Shown here in pieces: positions 17,582-26,273 of a DNA stretch of 64,000 bases. The position numbers were made by a program, and so were the translations under genes. A model generated the notes under the pieces. It was not told where the DNA came from. It saw only the letters and a program-made list of their open reading frames with translations, and searched no databases. The stretch is taken from NCBI RefSeq assembly GCF_001623565.1, contig NZ_CP015196.1, positions 2,245,283 to 2,309,282 of the forward strand, given 5' to 3'. Numbering within the stretch: the first letter of the stretch is position 1; each line of letters begins with the position of its first letter. Origin of the DNA: Streptococcus marmotae. Lineage in GTDB: Bacteria > Bacillota > Bacilli > Lactobacillales > Streptococcaceae.

Positions 17582-18423
17582 ATAAAGCAAAATTAACAGC
17601 ACTCTGCCATAAAATTTCTAAACAAACAGGCCTAACTTTTAATTCAGTAATGACCTACTACTTTCTTGAAATCATTTTGAAAAAGCTAAGTCAAAGTTCT
17701 TATTCGAATTACTATATTTTTAAGGGTGGATTTTTACTTTCAAATGTCATAGGAGTTGAATCTCGTAGTACGGTGGATATTGACTTTTTGTTTCATAAAC
17801 AAACTCTATCAGAAGAAAATGTTCAACAACAACTTGAAGAAATTTTAACCGATTCGAAAGATGATATTCAATTTTCAATTCAATCCATTACAACGATTAA
17901 AGAAAGCGATGATTACGGTGGTTACCGAGCAACCATTTTATGTCAACTGGAAAACATTAAACAAATTATCCATTTAGATATTGCGACTGGAGATGTTGTA
18001 ACGCCACAGCCCGTTACTTACAACTATAAAGCTATTTTTGATGATGAAAATTTCCCCATCATTGCTTATACGATTGAAACTATTTTAGCTGAAAAATTAC
18101 AAACCATTTACTCAAGAAATTTCTTGAACAGTCGCAGTAAAGATTTTTACGATGTCTATATCCTTTCTAAGTTAAAGAAAAATGACATTGACTTTTCACA
18201 ATTAAAAATTGCTTGTCAAAGAACCTTTTCCTATCGTGAAACCGAACTCGACTTTAATAACATCATTCAACTTTTAGAAACATTCAAATCTGACCCTATT
18301 CAAGAGCAACAATGGCAAAACTATTCAAAAAAATATAATTATACAAAAGGTATTTCCTTTTCAGATATCCTCAATGAGATTATCAGTTTAGTAAGTACCC
18401 TAACTTCTACAAGTAATGGTTAA
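17578..18423 (+). CDS. abiEii: AbiEii-type nucleotidyltransferase toxin
   Basis: A 281-residue DUF1814 nucleotidyltransferase. The GS motif KGGFLLS (about residue 50) and the acidic pair in STVDIDFLF (about 63-67) form the catalytic site, followed by IETILAEKLQTIYSRNFLNSRSKDFYDVYIL, typical of AbiEii. Known members transfer nucleotides to tRNA acceptor stems, blocking growth when phage infection relieves AbiEi control. It is coupled to abiEi by an ATGA overlap. A strong bidirectional terminator follows. Confidence 0.88.
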   Translation: MNKAKLTALCHKISKQTGLTFNSVMTYYFLEIILKKLSQSSYSNYYIFKGGFLLSNVIGVESRSTVDIDFLFHKQTLSEENVQQQLEEILTDSKDDIQFSIQSITTIKESDDYGGYRATILCQLENIKQIIHLDIATGDVVTPQPVTYNYKAIFDDENFPIIAYTIETILAEKLQTIYSRNFLNSRSKDFYDVYILSKLKKNDIDFSQLKIACQRTFSYRETELDFNNIIQLLETFKSDPIQEQQWQNYSKKYNYTKGISFSDILNEIISLVSTLTSTSNG

Positions 18424-18473
18424 CTCCTAAATGACAGTCTTTCGGTTATATTTTGATTTATCTAATTACTATC

Positions 18474-18521
18474 AAAAAAGGATATGCTAATATTTTTTTA
18501 TTTTGTTAGCATATCCTTTTT
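18474..18521. terminator. Bidirectional terminator between abiEii and the VirD4-VirB1 chimera
   Basis: Near-perfect 16-base arms (AAAAAGGATATGCTAA and TTAGCATATCCTTTTT) with a T-rich loop serve both converging genes. Confidence 0.9.
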
Positions 18522-18522
18522 A

Positions 18523-21500
18523 CTATTTTATTGTATAAGCAAAGCTAATCGTACTATCCACTCCTGATAACTTACGGAAAGTATAGTTGGGATTATTATT
18601 ATAGTTGGTCTCTGAGATGAGGAATGATCCATCGGGATAAACCTTCTCCACAAATCCCACATGCCCGTATTCTGCTGCAGAACCATGACTTCCACCCGCA
18701 AAGGAGATAATTGCGCCTGCCTTTGGTGTTGTACCTGTTTCTCCACCAAGGCTTGCGGCTGTTCCCACCCAATCTTGACCGTTCCCCATGGTATTGATAA
18801 TGGGAATCTTCTCTCCATTTCTCCCCTTGAGTTTTAGTCCTAACTGGTTGATACGGGCTGCCACACCCCAGGTACACTGACCATAGGCATAGCCCATGCC
18901 ATCTCCTCCTCCTGGGATAGAATTGTCATAAAGGTCTCCTCGAACAGCTTCCAAGGCTTTTGGATCACTTTGAGCGGTTCCACCATTAGGTTGGCTAAAG
19001 CCCTTTTCAATTTGAAAATACCACTCCGTTGCTCTCGTCTGACGCTCTAAGAGTTTATCACCACTATTTCCTTCCCAATAAATGAGAAAGAGCTGAGCGA
19101 GACTCGCTGGACTCCCTGTCTGGTGGAAAAAGTCCTTTAGCCAGTTGGTATAGTAGGGATTGTCCCCATGCAACATAAAATCCAACTGTAAGCCTAAATC
19201 ATACCACTTCTGTTTTTTCTGTTTCGCATATTCTAAGAGAAGCGTGTGTCTGCGTGAACCATCAAGCGTGTCCGTCCACTGACCCAAGCCTAAGCCACGT
19301 CTTAAAATGTTGGGATAACGACCATTATAGATAGCTGGTCCACTAATCGACAACCACCCTTCATCCTCCCAAGAGCTGTCTGTTGCCCCAATAGGAGGAG
19401 ACAAATAGTCACCTTCAGCTCGTTTAGGATTGATAGAGGATTCTACTGACCAATTGCCTAAAATAGCTGCGATGGCCTGATTGGTCGCTCCCTTGCTTTT
19501 TAAATACTCATAAATAGCTTTAGCTCTCGCAAATTCATCGCCACCAAATTGACCAATGGCAGGTAGAATGGTCGTCTGGAGCTGAATGACTTTGGGAAAG
19601 TAGAAGGCAGGATTGACATAAACCAACTGGTCGGTATCATCATCAACCTTTTGATAAGTGACTTTAAGACCTGTCCCGTCCTGTGTTTGACCAATCACGT
19701 CACCTGCTAGAACTTGCTGTCCTTCTGTTACTCGACCAGTCGCAATGTTATAGAGGGTGAGTTTGGTTTTGTTTTTCCCTTTTCCAGCTGTGAGAATCAC
19801 ATCCTCCCCATCTAGCGACACCTTACCGTCCATAGGAGCCACGATAACCTGGTCCTCTTTTGATTCTAAGAGAATGTGATGGTGTAACATTGGTTTTTCA
19901 TCAACCACCTCATAGCCATACCGAACGGTCATGGTAAGCGCGTCTTCTTCGCTCTGCCCTTGAAACGGGTTATCTAACTCCTGTAGGGCTTGGTAAGTCC
20001 CTTCTTCTGTCAATTCCTTTAGCTCTTCTCGTTCCTCTTCAGAGAGTTTGTAAGCTGGTTCACTGGTTAAATCCGACATAGCCTTAATGGAAGAACCACC
20101 ATTTAGGTCCTGCCATAACTGACTAAGATAGTCTTGATAGGTCTGGTTCCTCTTTTCCATTTTCTCTTCTAAACGATAGTCTTGGTACTTGAGGTTCATA
20201 AAGGCCATAACATCGTCTATCTTGGTGTAGTAGGTAATGCCCTGTCCATTGGTTCTAGAATGTTCCGCATCTTCCCAGCTCATATGAGTATAGCTCTTCG
20301 TGAGTTCAAACTCATCTTGCTGGATGAGGCTGGTTCCTAACACACTCATGACAAAACTCATCATCAAAAGAAAGAAGAGAAGTAAGCCCGAAACCACCCA
20401 TGTCATAGGATGTAGAACAAGGGTTGAAAAGACGGTTGAGAAAAAGAGGGCAGACAAAAAGCGAAAGGTCGTATCATTATCTGGAATGACCAGATAGACC
20501 ATGGTCTTCTTGGTTCCCCATGTCTTTAAGTCGAGAGTGTCACGCTTGGTGAGGTCAATGACCGACTGAATGTTAAAGAGGGAAAATTTGGCAGTTGTCA
20601 CCGCAATCACCGAATCCAAGGTCTTATCCTTATAGTTTTGAAAGTCTGCCCAATTTCGCATGGTAAAATTCTCTGTTCCATATTTCTTGGCATAGTTTTC
20701 AAATAGGACTTCAAGAACACTCTTGTCTTGATTGTCTCCTTTAGCTAGCAGTTTGATGAGTTTTCCAATTTCTGAAAAGGTTGGGTAACGACCACGATTG
20801 CGGCGATTTTCTGCTTCTTCTTTGGTAGACCCTGGAGGATTGTAAAAATCTACTAGGTAAGAAGCAATAGCTCTCACCAAGGTCATGGAAGCCTCATCCC
20901 AAAAGGGATCACTGCGGCTTCCATTTCCTTTCGTGTTATTGAAATAGACCGTAAGCATACGATTCAAATCATTTTCTGTCTCCACATAACGAAAGGGATT
21001 AAAACCGTCTGAGTTGGTCAGATTCACCAAATCTAAAATCTTGACCTGATAGCCATTTTCTAAAAAGAGTCTTCCTGTCTTTTCAGCCAAGTGGTCCTTG
21101 GGGTCAACGACAATATTGGAACAGTTGAGCTGAATGAGATTGGGTTTGACAAATCGGAAGGTCTTTCCTGCACCTGAGCCACCAATGACCACCAGATTTT
21201 TATTGCGGTCAAACTGTGGTTGCTTCTTTTCCAATAAGGTTAAACGAACGTCTTGCGCCAAGATAGTATCGTTCAAAGGATTTTTACTAAAAAAGGATTG
21301 TCTTTCCTTCGTAGTCCCAAAACGAGCTGACCCATACTCAACCCCTTCTCGGTACACCTTTTGACCAGTTGAGACATAGAGATAGACTAACCCCATGACT
21401 AAACAGCCAAAGAGAAAGGCTAAAAAAGAGTTTGTCGTAAAATCCAACTTCCATAAGGGATGAAACACCTCATTTTGACCTTCACCTAACAGATAGGCTA

Positions 21501-21618
21501 AACGTTCCAAGGGTGGCTGATTGGGGAGACTATCATAAAGCAAGGCCAAGCGATGACAGAAATAACCAAAGGCTAGACCTAACATTCCAAAAACAATCGC
21601 TTTTTTACCTGAGTACAT
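18523..21618 (-). CDS. In-frame chimera: VirD4 coupling protein N-half fused to VirB1-like CHAP hydrolase
   Basis: A 1031-residue open frame joins two genes. Residues 1 to about 398 are a VirD4/TraG coupling protein: two membrane segments, then Walker A VVIGGSGAGKT near 147 and the conserved VDPKDHLAEKTG. The sequence leaves the family at FFSTVFSTL, before the Walker B region. From VLHPMTWVV (about 20420) it becomes a VirB1-like wall hydrolase: a membrane segment, a long linker, a lysozyme domain (GNWSVESSINPKRAEGDY, catalytic Glu), and a C-terminal CHAP domain with Cys in GQCTWGVAARI and His in YGHVGFVEK. VirB6, VirB4 and the rest of VirD4, which lie between the two in intact elements, are gone. 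The hydrolase half could still be made; the ATPase half should be dead. Confidence 0.85.
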   Translation of the reverse strand: MYSGKKAIVFGMLGLAFGYFCHRLALLYDSLPNQPPLERLAYLLGEGQNEVFHPLWKLDFTTNSFLAFLFGCLVMGLVYLYVSTGQKVYREGVEYGSARFGTTKERQSFFSKNPLNDTILAQDVRLTLLEKKQPQFDRNKNLVVIGGSGAGKTFRFVKPNLIQLNCSNIVVDPKDHLAEKTGRLFLENGYQVKILDLVNLTNSDGFNPFRYVETENDLNRMLTVYFNNTKGNGSRSDPFWDEASMTLVRAIASYLVDFYNPPGSTKEEAENRRNRGRYPTFSEIGKLIKLLAKGDNQDKSVLEVLFENYAKKYGTENFTMRNWADFQNYKDKTLDSVIAVTTAKFSLFNIQSVIDLTKRDTLDLKTWGTKKTMVYLVIPDNDTTFRFLSALFFSTVFSTLVLHPMTWVVSGLLLFFLLMMSFVMSVLGTSLIQQDEFELTKSYTHMSWEDAEHSRTNGQGITYYTKIDDVMAFMNLKYQDYRLEEKMEKRNQTYQDYLSQLWQDLNGGSSIKAMSDLTSEPAYKLSEEEREELKELTEEGTYQALQELDNPFQGQSEEDALTMTVRYGYEVVDEKPMLHHHILLESKEDQVIVAPMDGKVSLDGEDVILTAGKGKNKTKLTLYNIATGRVTEGQQVLAGDVIGQTQDGTGLKVTYQKVDDDTDQLVYVNPAFYFPKVIQLQTTILPAIGQFGGDEFARAKAIYEYLKSKGATNQAIAAILGNWSVESSINPKRAEGDYLSPPIGATDSSWEDEGWLSISGPAIYNGRYPNILRRGLGLGQWTDTLDGSRRHTLLLEYAKQKKQKWYDLGLQLDFMLHGDNPYYTNWLKDFFHQTGSPASLAQLFLIYWEGNSGDKLLERQTRATEWYFQIEKGFSQPNGGTAQSDPKALEAVRGDLYDNSIPGGGDGMGYAYGQCTWGVAARINQLGLKLKGRNGEKIPIINTMGNGQDWVGTAASLGGETGTTPKAGAIISFAGGSHGSAAEYGHVGFVEKVYPDGSFLISETNYNNNPNYTFRKLSGVDSTISFAYTIK

Positions 21619-22106
21619 TAGAGACTAACCTCCTTACTTCTTACAGCACGAGGCTCAGTCAGAAGAATTTGTTCTTTCGCTTTTTCGATTTCCTCATCTA
21701 AGGTCTGATCAACTGTCAAACCTTCTAGCTTTTCTGGATGAGAGACCAACTTTTTAAGCAACTCATCCAAGTGCGCATCAAGTAAAGATTTATCCTTAGC
21801 GTAAAAATGAAGATAATCTCCCTGCCAACTAATCGCAATCGGGAGCTGTTCCGACTCCATCAGTTCCTTGAATTTTTCACTGTCAACTGGCTTATCTAAG
21901 ATGTCTTTTGAGATATGGAGGGATTCAATGGCATAGGGACTTAGAAGGAGTTCTTCTAGTTTTTGAACCCCAATCTTGTAGGCAGAATCCTGAGCTAGGG
22001 CGTGTCTTGCCGACCACTCTAGGAGCTTTAAAAGAGTTCTGACCGTAAATAGGCTACTTCGCTCCACATACTGTACTGCTTGCCTCTCCTGTTGTTCAGA
22101 TGACAT
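21618..22106 (-). CDS. PcfB-like protein (DUF3801)
   Basis: A 162-residue protein starting MSSEQQERQAVQYVERSS; AGGAAG precedes this ATG, whereas the longer frame reads back into the CPBP gene and has no site. DUF3801/PcfB proteins are partners of the VirD4-type coupling protein in Gram-positive conjugation. Visible features are a helical N-terminus (FTVRTLLKLLEWSARHAL), VQKLEELLLSP and LPIAISWQGDYLHFYAKDKSLLDAHLDELL. Its stop overlaps the start of the coupling-protein chimera by one base, so they are one operon. With the coupling protein truncated, its function is probably lost. Confidence 0.7.
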   Translation of the reverse strand: MSSEQQERQAVQYVERSSLFTVRTLLKLLEWSARHALAQDSAYKIGVQKLEELLLSPYAIESLHISKDILDKPVDSEKFKELMESEQLPIAISWQGDYLHFYAKDKSLLDAHLDELLKKLVSHPEKLEGLTVDQTLDEEIEKAKEQILLTEPRAVRSKEVSL

Positions 22107-22189
22107 CACAGACTTCCTTTCTGCTTTTTTATTTCCCCAACAAAAAATTAGGGTGCCTTCATGATACGAAAGCACCCTTGATTTGTTTA

Positions 22190-22771
22190 TCACAGCAGAG
22201 AAAGAGTCAGAACAAGACCATTCCAAGCAATATGAAGAAAGATAGCGGTTAGATTGTCTGTTTTTAAGCGAACCATGCCAAGGACTAGTCCCAAACTCCC
22301 ATAACTCAGCCAAGTAGCCAAACTAGAAGGATGATGAGCGAAGGCAAAAAGAAAGCTCGTTACAATTATCTGAAGAAGCGGATAGTTCATCTGTTTCCAT
22401 AATAGTTCTCGGTAACAGTATTCTTCTGCGATACTGGCATTCCATAAGAACAAGAGAAAAGACACCAAAGGGACTTGACTTTGAACCTCCATGAGCCGTG
22501 CTTGATTGTGTGGAACTTCTGAAGCCAACAAACTCACTAAAAGAGATAAAATGACCATAAAGAAGATACCTAGCAGTACCCAACCTGCTCTCTTCTTCCA
22601 TGATATGATCTGTCCTCCTTTGCCATGACGCAACCAGTCCCAACACATCATCACAAGAAACCCCACTTGGAAAAGCAGTAACAAGCCACCATCCAAATCT
22701 CCTAGCAAAAACAGACTGATTAAGAGCACATTGAGATGAATCGCACCGTATATCATCAATAACCGTATCAT
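22190..22771 (-). CDS. CPBP-family intramembrane metalloprotease
   Basis: A 193-residue, almost wholly hydrophobic protein with five to six membrane segments. The family motifs are present: EEYCYRE (motif 1, about residue 115), FAFAHH (motif 2) and HIAWN (motif 3), which supply the Glu and His metal ligands. AGGAGG lies six bases before the start at 22771. CPBP proteases in Gram-positives are often linked to bacteriocin self-immunity or prenyl-type processing; homologues are regular members of ICESa2603-like elements. The gene touches the HTH gene upstream with a two-base gap. Confidence 0.8.
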   Translation of the reverse strand: MIRLLMIYGAIHLNVLLISLFLLGDLDGGLLLLFQVGFLVMMCWDWLRHGKGGQIISWKKRAGWVLLGIFFMVILSLLVSLLASEVPHNQARLMEVQSQVPLVSFLLFLWNASIAEEYCYRELLWKQMNYPLLQIIVTSFLFAFAHHPSSLATWLSYGSLGLVLGMVRLKTDNLTAIFLHIAWNGLVLTLSLL

Positions 22772-22773
22772 TT

Positions 22774-23007
22774 CTACCTCCTAAACAAATCTTCGTAATC
22801 AATACCTAAGACCACCACGATTCTCTCAACCCATTTGGCTTGCGGCATGAGACGATGTGAGCGATAATGGCGGAAGGTTTGATAGAGGCGATTAAATTCA
22901 CTGGGGTAAACATACTGTCCCCTAAATAGTTTTCGAGCCAATTCTGCCCAAGTGAGTCCCCTTTCTGAAATAAGGATTTCTACATTTTCCCAAAAACGTT
23001 CGTTCAT
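22774..23007 (-). CDS. Small helix-turn-helix regulator of the ICE
   Basis: A 77-residue protein: MNERFWENVEILISERGLTWAELARKLFRG is a Cro/CI-type helix-turn-helix, followed by a basic middle part (YQTFRHYRSHRLMP) and AKWVERIVVVLGIDYEDLFRR, a common tail of XRE-type proteins. It sits between an Spx-like gene and the CPBP gene with gaps of a few bases, so it belongs to the ICE operon. Its targets cannot be told from the window. Confidence 0.65.
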   Translation of the reverse strand: MNERFWENVEILISERGLTWAELARKLFRGQYVYPSEFNRLYQTFRHYRSHRLMPQAKWVERIVVVLGIDYEDLFRR

Positions 23008-23016
23008 ACTCTCTCC

Positions 23017-23400
23017 TTATGATGTCACCTGTGTCAAGAGACTAGTTTGGTAAAACTGACGTTTCACCTCTCTTGGTAGAAAGGTTCGCATCTCTTTTAG
23101 TGTTATATCAGGATAGACTACTCCCTTATAGACAATCAAAGGCAGTCGAAGATTCTGTTCAGACCTTTGAAGGACTAAATAGATGAAATCATTCAAACGC
23201 ATATTATTTTGCCGTTTATAACGTAAGAAAGATGGTGACAAGAGGTCAAAACAATCACTGGTTTTCGAAAACAAATTGAAGATGATCTCTCGAGTAATCT
23301 GAGAGGGTTCTACACAGGTATAGGCAACTCCGTAATCCTCTAACCAATCAATGAGTTCCTGATTTCGTTTGGTATTTCTTCCTAGGTAAATCTCAATCAT
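23017..23400 (-). CDS. SpxA/ArsC-like protein lacking the CxxC pair
   Basis: A 127-residue protein with the ArsC/Spx fold pattern: N-terminal beta strand IEIYLGR, helix NQELIDWLEDYGVAY, the EPSQITREIIFNLFSKTSDCFDLLSPSF segment typical of Spx, and LPLIVYKGVVYPDITLKEMRTFLP. The redox CxxC of true Spx is replaced by GRNTKRN, so it should not respond to disulfide stress in the same way. Spx in Firmicutes binds the RNA polymerase alpha C-terminal domain. ICESa2603-like elements carry such a gene; its role there is unknown. Confidence 0.65.
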   Translation of the reverse strand: MIEIYLGRNTKRNQELIDWLEDYGVAYTCVEPSQITREIIFNLFSKTSDCFDLLSPSFLRYKRQNNMRLNDFIYLVLQRSEQNLRLPLIVYKGVVYPDITLKEMRTFLPREVKRQFYQTSLLTQVTS

Positions 23401-23409
23401 AGAACCTCC

Positions 23410-23838
23410 TCACAAGATATGTGGCTGGTCCAAGGTTTGTCTAGGAGCACCAAGAACCTTACCCATATCGATAGGAGTCATGCCTTCACCATAACACTTA
23501 ACGGTAACTAGGGTTGTAAGTAGCCCATCTTTTCCCTCAGATGTATAGCCTTGCCCATAAGCCCTGAAGGCTAAATGATGGTCTGATGTCAAAAAAGCAT
23601 CGACACCATTTTTAATGTCTTGTGCTTCCACAACATCAAAAATCCGATGTAGGTTTGATTCAAAAGCTTGAGACTCCTTCCTCACCTTGTGGGCTTCATC
23701 TTCAACTGTCACAAAGATGTCGCAGTCATAATTGGGCAATTCTAGAATCCTTAACATAAGCTGATCCATTTCAGCATGATGAATTGCTTCATCCAGATCT
23801 TGTAGGCCTAAAATACTTTGTTTATGTAATAATTTCAT
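23410..23838 (-). CDS. Hypothetical ICE protein
   Basis: A 142-residue soluble protein starting MKLLHKQSILGLQDLDEAI; the ATG at 23838 has AGGAAG upstream and lies inside the end of the methyltransferase gene (17-base overlap), so the two are coupled. I do not recognise a domain. It has a helical N-terminus, an acidic middle, and a C-terminal segment VTVKCYGEGMTPIDMGKVLGAPRQ. Genes of this type follow the C5 methyltransferase in streptococcal ICEs. Confidence 0.55.
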   Translation of the reverse strand: MKLLHKQSILGLQDLDEAIHHAEMDQLMLRILELPNYDCDIFVTVEDEAHKVRKESQAFESNLHRIFDVVEAQDIKNGVDAFLTSDHHLAFRAYGQGYTSEGKDGLLTTLVTVKCYGEGMTPIDMGKVLGAPRQTLDQPHIL

Positions 23839-25177
23839 GTTCTTCTTCCTCAATCTTTCTTAATTCTTTAGCGATGGCTTGAATCACAGGCACTGTGACG
23901 CTATTTCCAGCCTGTTTGTATAATTGGCTTTTACTTGATACGCTCTCAGCTTTCTCAAAGGCCCAATCAGGGAAACCTTGAAGTCTAAAACACTCTCTAG
24001 GGGTAAGTCGTCTAATGCGCAGGCGATAGAGTTTGTCATCAATGAGAATGCCAGTTACCTCATACCACTTGTCCTTACGGTATTCAAGAGCAGCCACCAC
24101 CACTCCCATGTTGTCAGACGTGGTTAAGGTGTTGGATACTCCTTTACCGACCCGGCCCCTGCGTTCTGTGGACTCTGGGTAAGCAAGGTTGACGGAATCG
24201 CCGAGTGTAGCCTTGGCATACCCCAATTTTGTGGCTTCCTTAATTTTCAAATGAGGGAGTTCTTCTCGCAAGAGAATCTTTGGGACTTTGTCTCCACCCT
24301 GCATGGTGGTGAGGGTCGGAGATAAGCCCGACACATCATAAACTCGTCCAGTCTGGACAAAGGAAGTTGGTAAGGTTCCAGCCACCACTACCCCGTGTCT
24401 GTCTTGACTGGTTAGGGTGAACATCTCTTCTTGATTGTCTTTAAATCTCCGCCCATTCTGGCGCTTTTCAAGTCTGTCTGGTGTTAGAACTGGAATGGCA
24501 ATCTTAGTTCCTTCTCCCTTGCCTCTCACTAAAGTGGGAGCTAGACCTGAAGTCAAATAAAGCTCTCCATTCAGGCCTTTACCTGACGGATTGACATTGC
24601 CTAGTCGTTTAAGACGAGCTGAGCTACCTTCTCGTCTGAAAGGAAATAAGAATCGGGGACGGTATCTTCTAGAATGTCCGATAATAAAGACCCGCTCCCT
24701 GTTTTGGGGAACCCCGAAATCTTTACTGTTAAGGATTTGCCATTCAACATCATACCCCAGCTCATCCAACGTGGAAAGGATTGTTCCAAACGTCCTGCCC
24801 TTGTCGTGACTGAGTAAGCCCTTGACGTTTTCAAGGAATAGAAAACGTGGTTGGATTTGTTGGGTCGCTCGAGCAATTTCAAAGAAGAGAGTTCCTCTAG
24901 TGTCCTCAAATCCCAATCGTCTGCCTGCGAGTGAAAATGCTTGGCAAGGAAAGCCCCCGCAGATGATGTCCACTTGCCCTCTAAATTGTCTAAAGTCTTG
25001 GTCTGTGATCTGTCTAATATCATGAAATTCTACCTCTCCTTTCGTCTCGTACATGGCTTTATAGGATTTTCTTGCGAACTTATCTACTTCACAAAAGCCG
25101 ATACATTTATGGCCCTCAAGCTCCATTCCCATTCGAAAGCCACCTATCCCTGAAAATAAGTCAAAAAACTTCATCAT
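23822..25177 (-). CDS. DNA (cytosine-5) methyltransferase
   Basis: A 451-residue C5 methyltransferase with all core motifs in order: I FDLFSGIGGFRMG (residues 4-16), IV GGFPCQAFSLAG with the catalytic Cys near 79, VI ENVKGLLSHDKG, VIII PQNRERVFIIG, a long target-recognition region with three LTT-containing repeats (LSPTLTTMQGG, SNTLTTSDNMG, MFTLTSQDRHG), IX RRLTPRECFRLQGFPD and X YKQAGNSVTVPVI. No cognate restriction enzyme is visible. Orphan methyltransferases on ICEs are thought to protect the element from host restriction on entry. It appears intact. Confidence 0.93.
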   Translation of the reverse strand: MMKFFDLFSGIGGFRMGMELEGHKCIGFCEVDKFARKSYKAMYETKGEVEFHDIRQITDQDFRQFRGQVDIICGGFPCQAFSLAGRRLGFEDTRGTLFFEIARATQQIQPRFLFLENVKGLLSHDKGRTFGTILSTLDELGYDVEWQILNSKDFGVPQNRERVFIIGHSRRYRPRFLFPFRREGSSARLKRLGNVNPSGKGLNGELYLTSGLAPTLVRGKGEGTKIAIPVLTPDRLEKRQNGRRFKDNQEEMFTLTSQDRHGVVVAGTLPTSFVQTGRVYDVSGLSPTLTTMQGGDKVPKILLREELPHLKIKEATKLGYAKATLGDSVNLAYPESTERRGRVGKGVSNTLTTSDNMGVVVAALEYRKDKWYEVTGILIDDKLYRLRIRRLTPRECFRLQGFPDWAFEKAESVSSKSQLYKQAGNSVTVPVIQAIAKELRKIEEEEHEIIT

Positions 25178-25208
25178 TCCTCCTCTTCACACAATCCAGC
25201 TTTATATT

Positions 25209-25286
25209 CTAACCTGATGATTTCAAAAACCGTATATATACCAATGAAATCAACAATAGCACAACTAATATCCAATCAATCATCAT
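25209..25286 (-). CDS. 25-residue hydrophobic peptide
   Basis: Starts MMIDWILVVLLLISLVYI and ends in RFLKSSG, a single membrane helix. GGGGGG lies three to four bases before the ATG, and the start overlaps the repA stop by four bases (ATGA), so translation is probably coupled. Very small membrane proteins at this place have been annotated in related ICEs. Function unknown. Confidence 0.4.
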   Translation of the reverse strand: MMIDWILVVLLLISLVYIRFLKSSG

Positions 25287-26071
25287 TTATCCCCCCTTCT
25301 TAACTCCTTATTGGTTTCAACAAGTATCCCATTAAAGACATAGTCCGCAATCATTTCTGCGCTCCTCGCAAATCGCATATGGGAAAGGGCTAGTTCATAG
25401 CGCTTCTCAAAGTGAAGCATGGCTACATCCGCTGCTCCTTGTGTGTAGCCTTCTTTTCGCAATTGAGCATGAACCAAGCCCCAGATATAGTCTTTGTCAT
25501 ACTGGCTCACTTTTTCTACTTTTCGTTTCAAGAATTTAGAATTCCTTTCCTCCTCATCCTCTAAAATAAAATCACTATCTTTCGTATCACTCCTATTAGT
25601 CTCACTATCTTCAGTCTCACTAGGGGCTGAATTTAAGACCGGCCCCGGCTGTTTTTGAGACTGGCCCCGTGTTTTTTTAACACCACCCCTGACTGAATTT
25701 AAGACGGGGGTCTGATCATATTCCAGTTCTCCCAAATAAATTTTATTGGCTAGTCGGCCTTTTTCACTAGACGACTGTTGGACTTCCTCAATCAATCCGT
25801 AGTCTCTCAACGATTTTTTGATGGTTAACAATTTAGACTTGGAGCAGCCCAACAGCTCCATTAAACTACCATTTGAGTAAACCAGATAGATAGCGCCATC
25901 TTCATCAATCCAACCTGAGCTAAGAGATAGCTCTAAGCGGTCTTTTAAGACAGCATACGCCACTTTGACTTCTAGTTTCATATCCTTATATCGTTCGCTC
26001 TCAAATAAGATTTTTGGCAATTTATAATAACGCTCTGAGGTTTGGTAGTGATTAGCGCTGATTCGTTTCAT
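25283..26071 (-). CDS. RepA_N-type replication initiator of the ICE
   Basis: A 262-residue protein. The N-terminal 100 residues are the RepA_N domain (YYKLPKILFESERYKDMKLEVKVAYAVLKDRLELS, then SKSKLLTIKKSLRDYGLIEEVQQ), a winged-helix DNA-binding unit. The middle is a long Ser/Glu/Asp-rich linker, and the C-terminus is helical (YIWGLVHAQLRKEGYTQGAADVAMLHFEKRY). In ICESa2603-type elements this protein supports extrachromosomal replication of the excised circle. It is the upstream end of the minus-strand ICE operon and is coupled by ATGA to the small gene before it. With the relaxase truncated, it has no visible element to maintain. Confidence 0.8.
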   Translation of the reverse strand: MKRISANHYQTSERYYKLPKILFESERYKDMKLEVKVAYAVLKDRLELSLSSGWIDEDGAIYLVYSNGSLMELLGCSKSKLLTIKKSLRDYGLIEEVQQSSSEKGRLANKIYLGELEYDQTPVLNSVRGGVKKTRGQSQKQPGPVLNSAPSETEDSETNRSDTKDSDFILEDEEERNSKFLKRKVEKVSQYDKDYIWGLVHAQLRKEGYTQGAADVAMLHFEKRYELALSHMRFARSAEMIADYVFNGILVETNKELRRGDK

Positions 26072-26241
26072 GAGTCTCCCTCCAATTCTTTTATTATCAC
26101 ATTCCCATTTGAATTAATCTGAATTAATTTCGCTTCCTCAAGGTCAGCTACAATTTCACTAGCTTGAGCTATATCAACCTGCATGTCAGCAACCAAAAAA
26201 GCCATCATCATTTGACGGCTGTCCTGTTCATCTTTTAGCAT
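26068..26241 (-). CDS. 57-residue ICE protein upstream of repA
   Basis: Starts MLKDEQDSRQMMMAFLVAD at 26241 with GGAG five bases upstream; the rest is a small alpha/beta-looking protein ending KELEGDS. The ISL3 element begins 33 bases upstream and cuts off whatever promoter once lay there. It overlaps the repA start by four bases. No function recognised. Confidence 0.5.
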   Translation of the reverse strand: MLKDEQDSRQMMMAFLVADMQVDIAQASEIVADLEEAKLIQINSNGNVIIKELEGDS

Positions 26242-26273
26242 ATTTTCTCCATTTCTTTTTACTAAAATAAAAA

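Noticed and set aside
18528..18877. Overlapping minus-strand ORFs of 92-96 residues in the CHAP region
   Set aside because: Out-of-frame shadows of the CHAP domain, whose own frame has the catalytic residues.
22323..22802. A 159-residue minus-strand ORF overlapping the CPBP protease gene
   Set aside because: The CPBP frame has the family motifs and an AGGAGG site; this one has neither.
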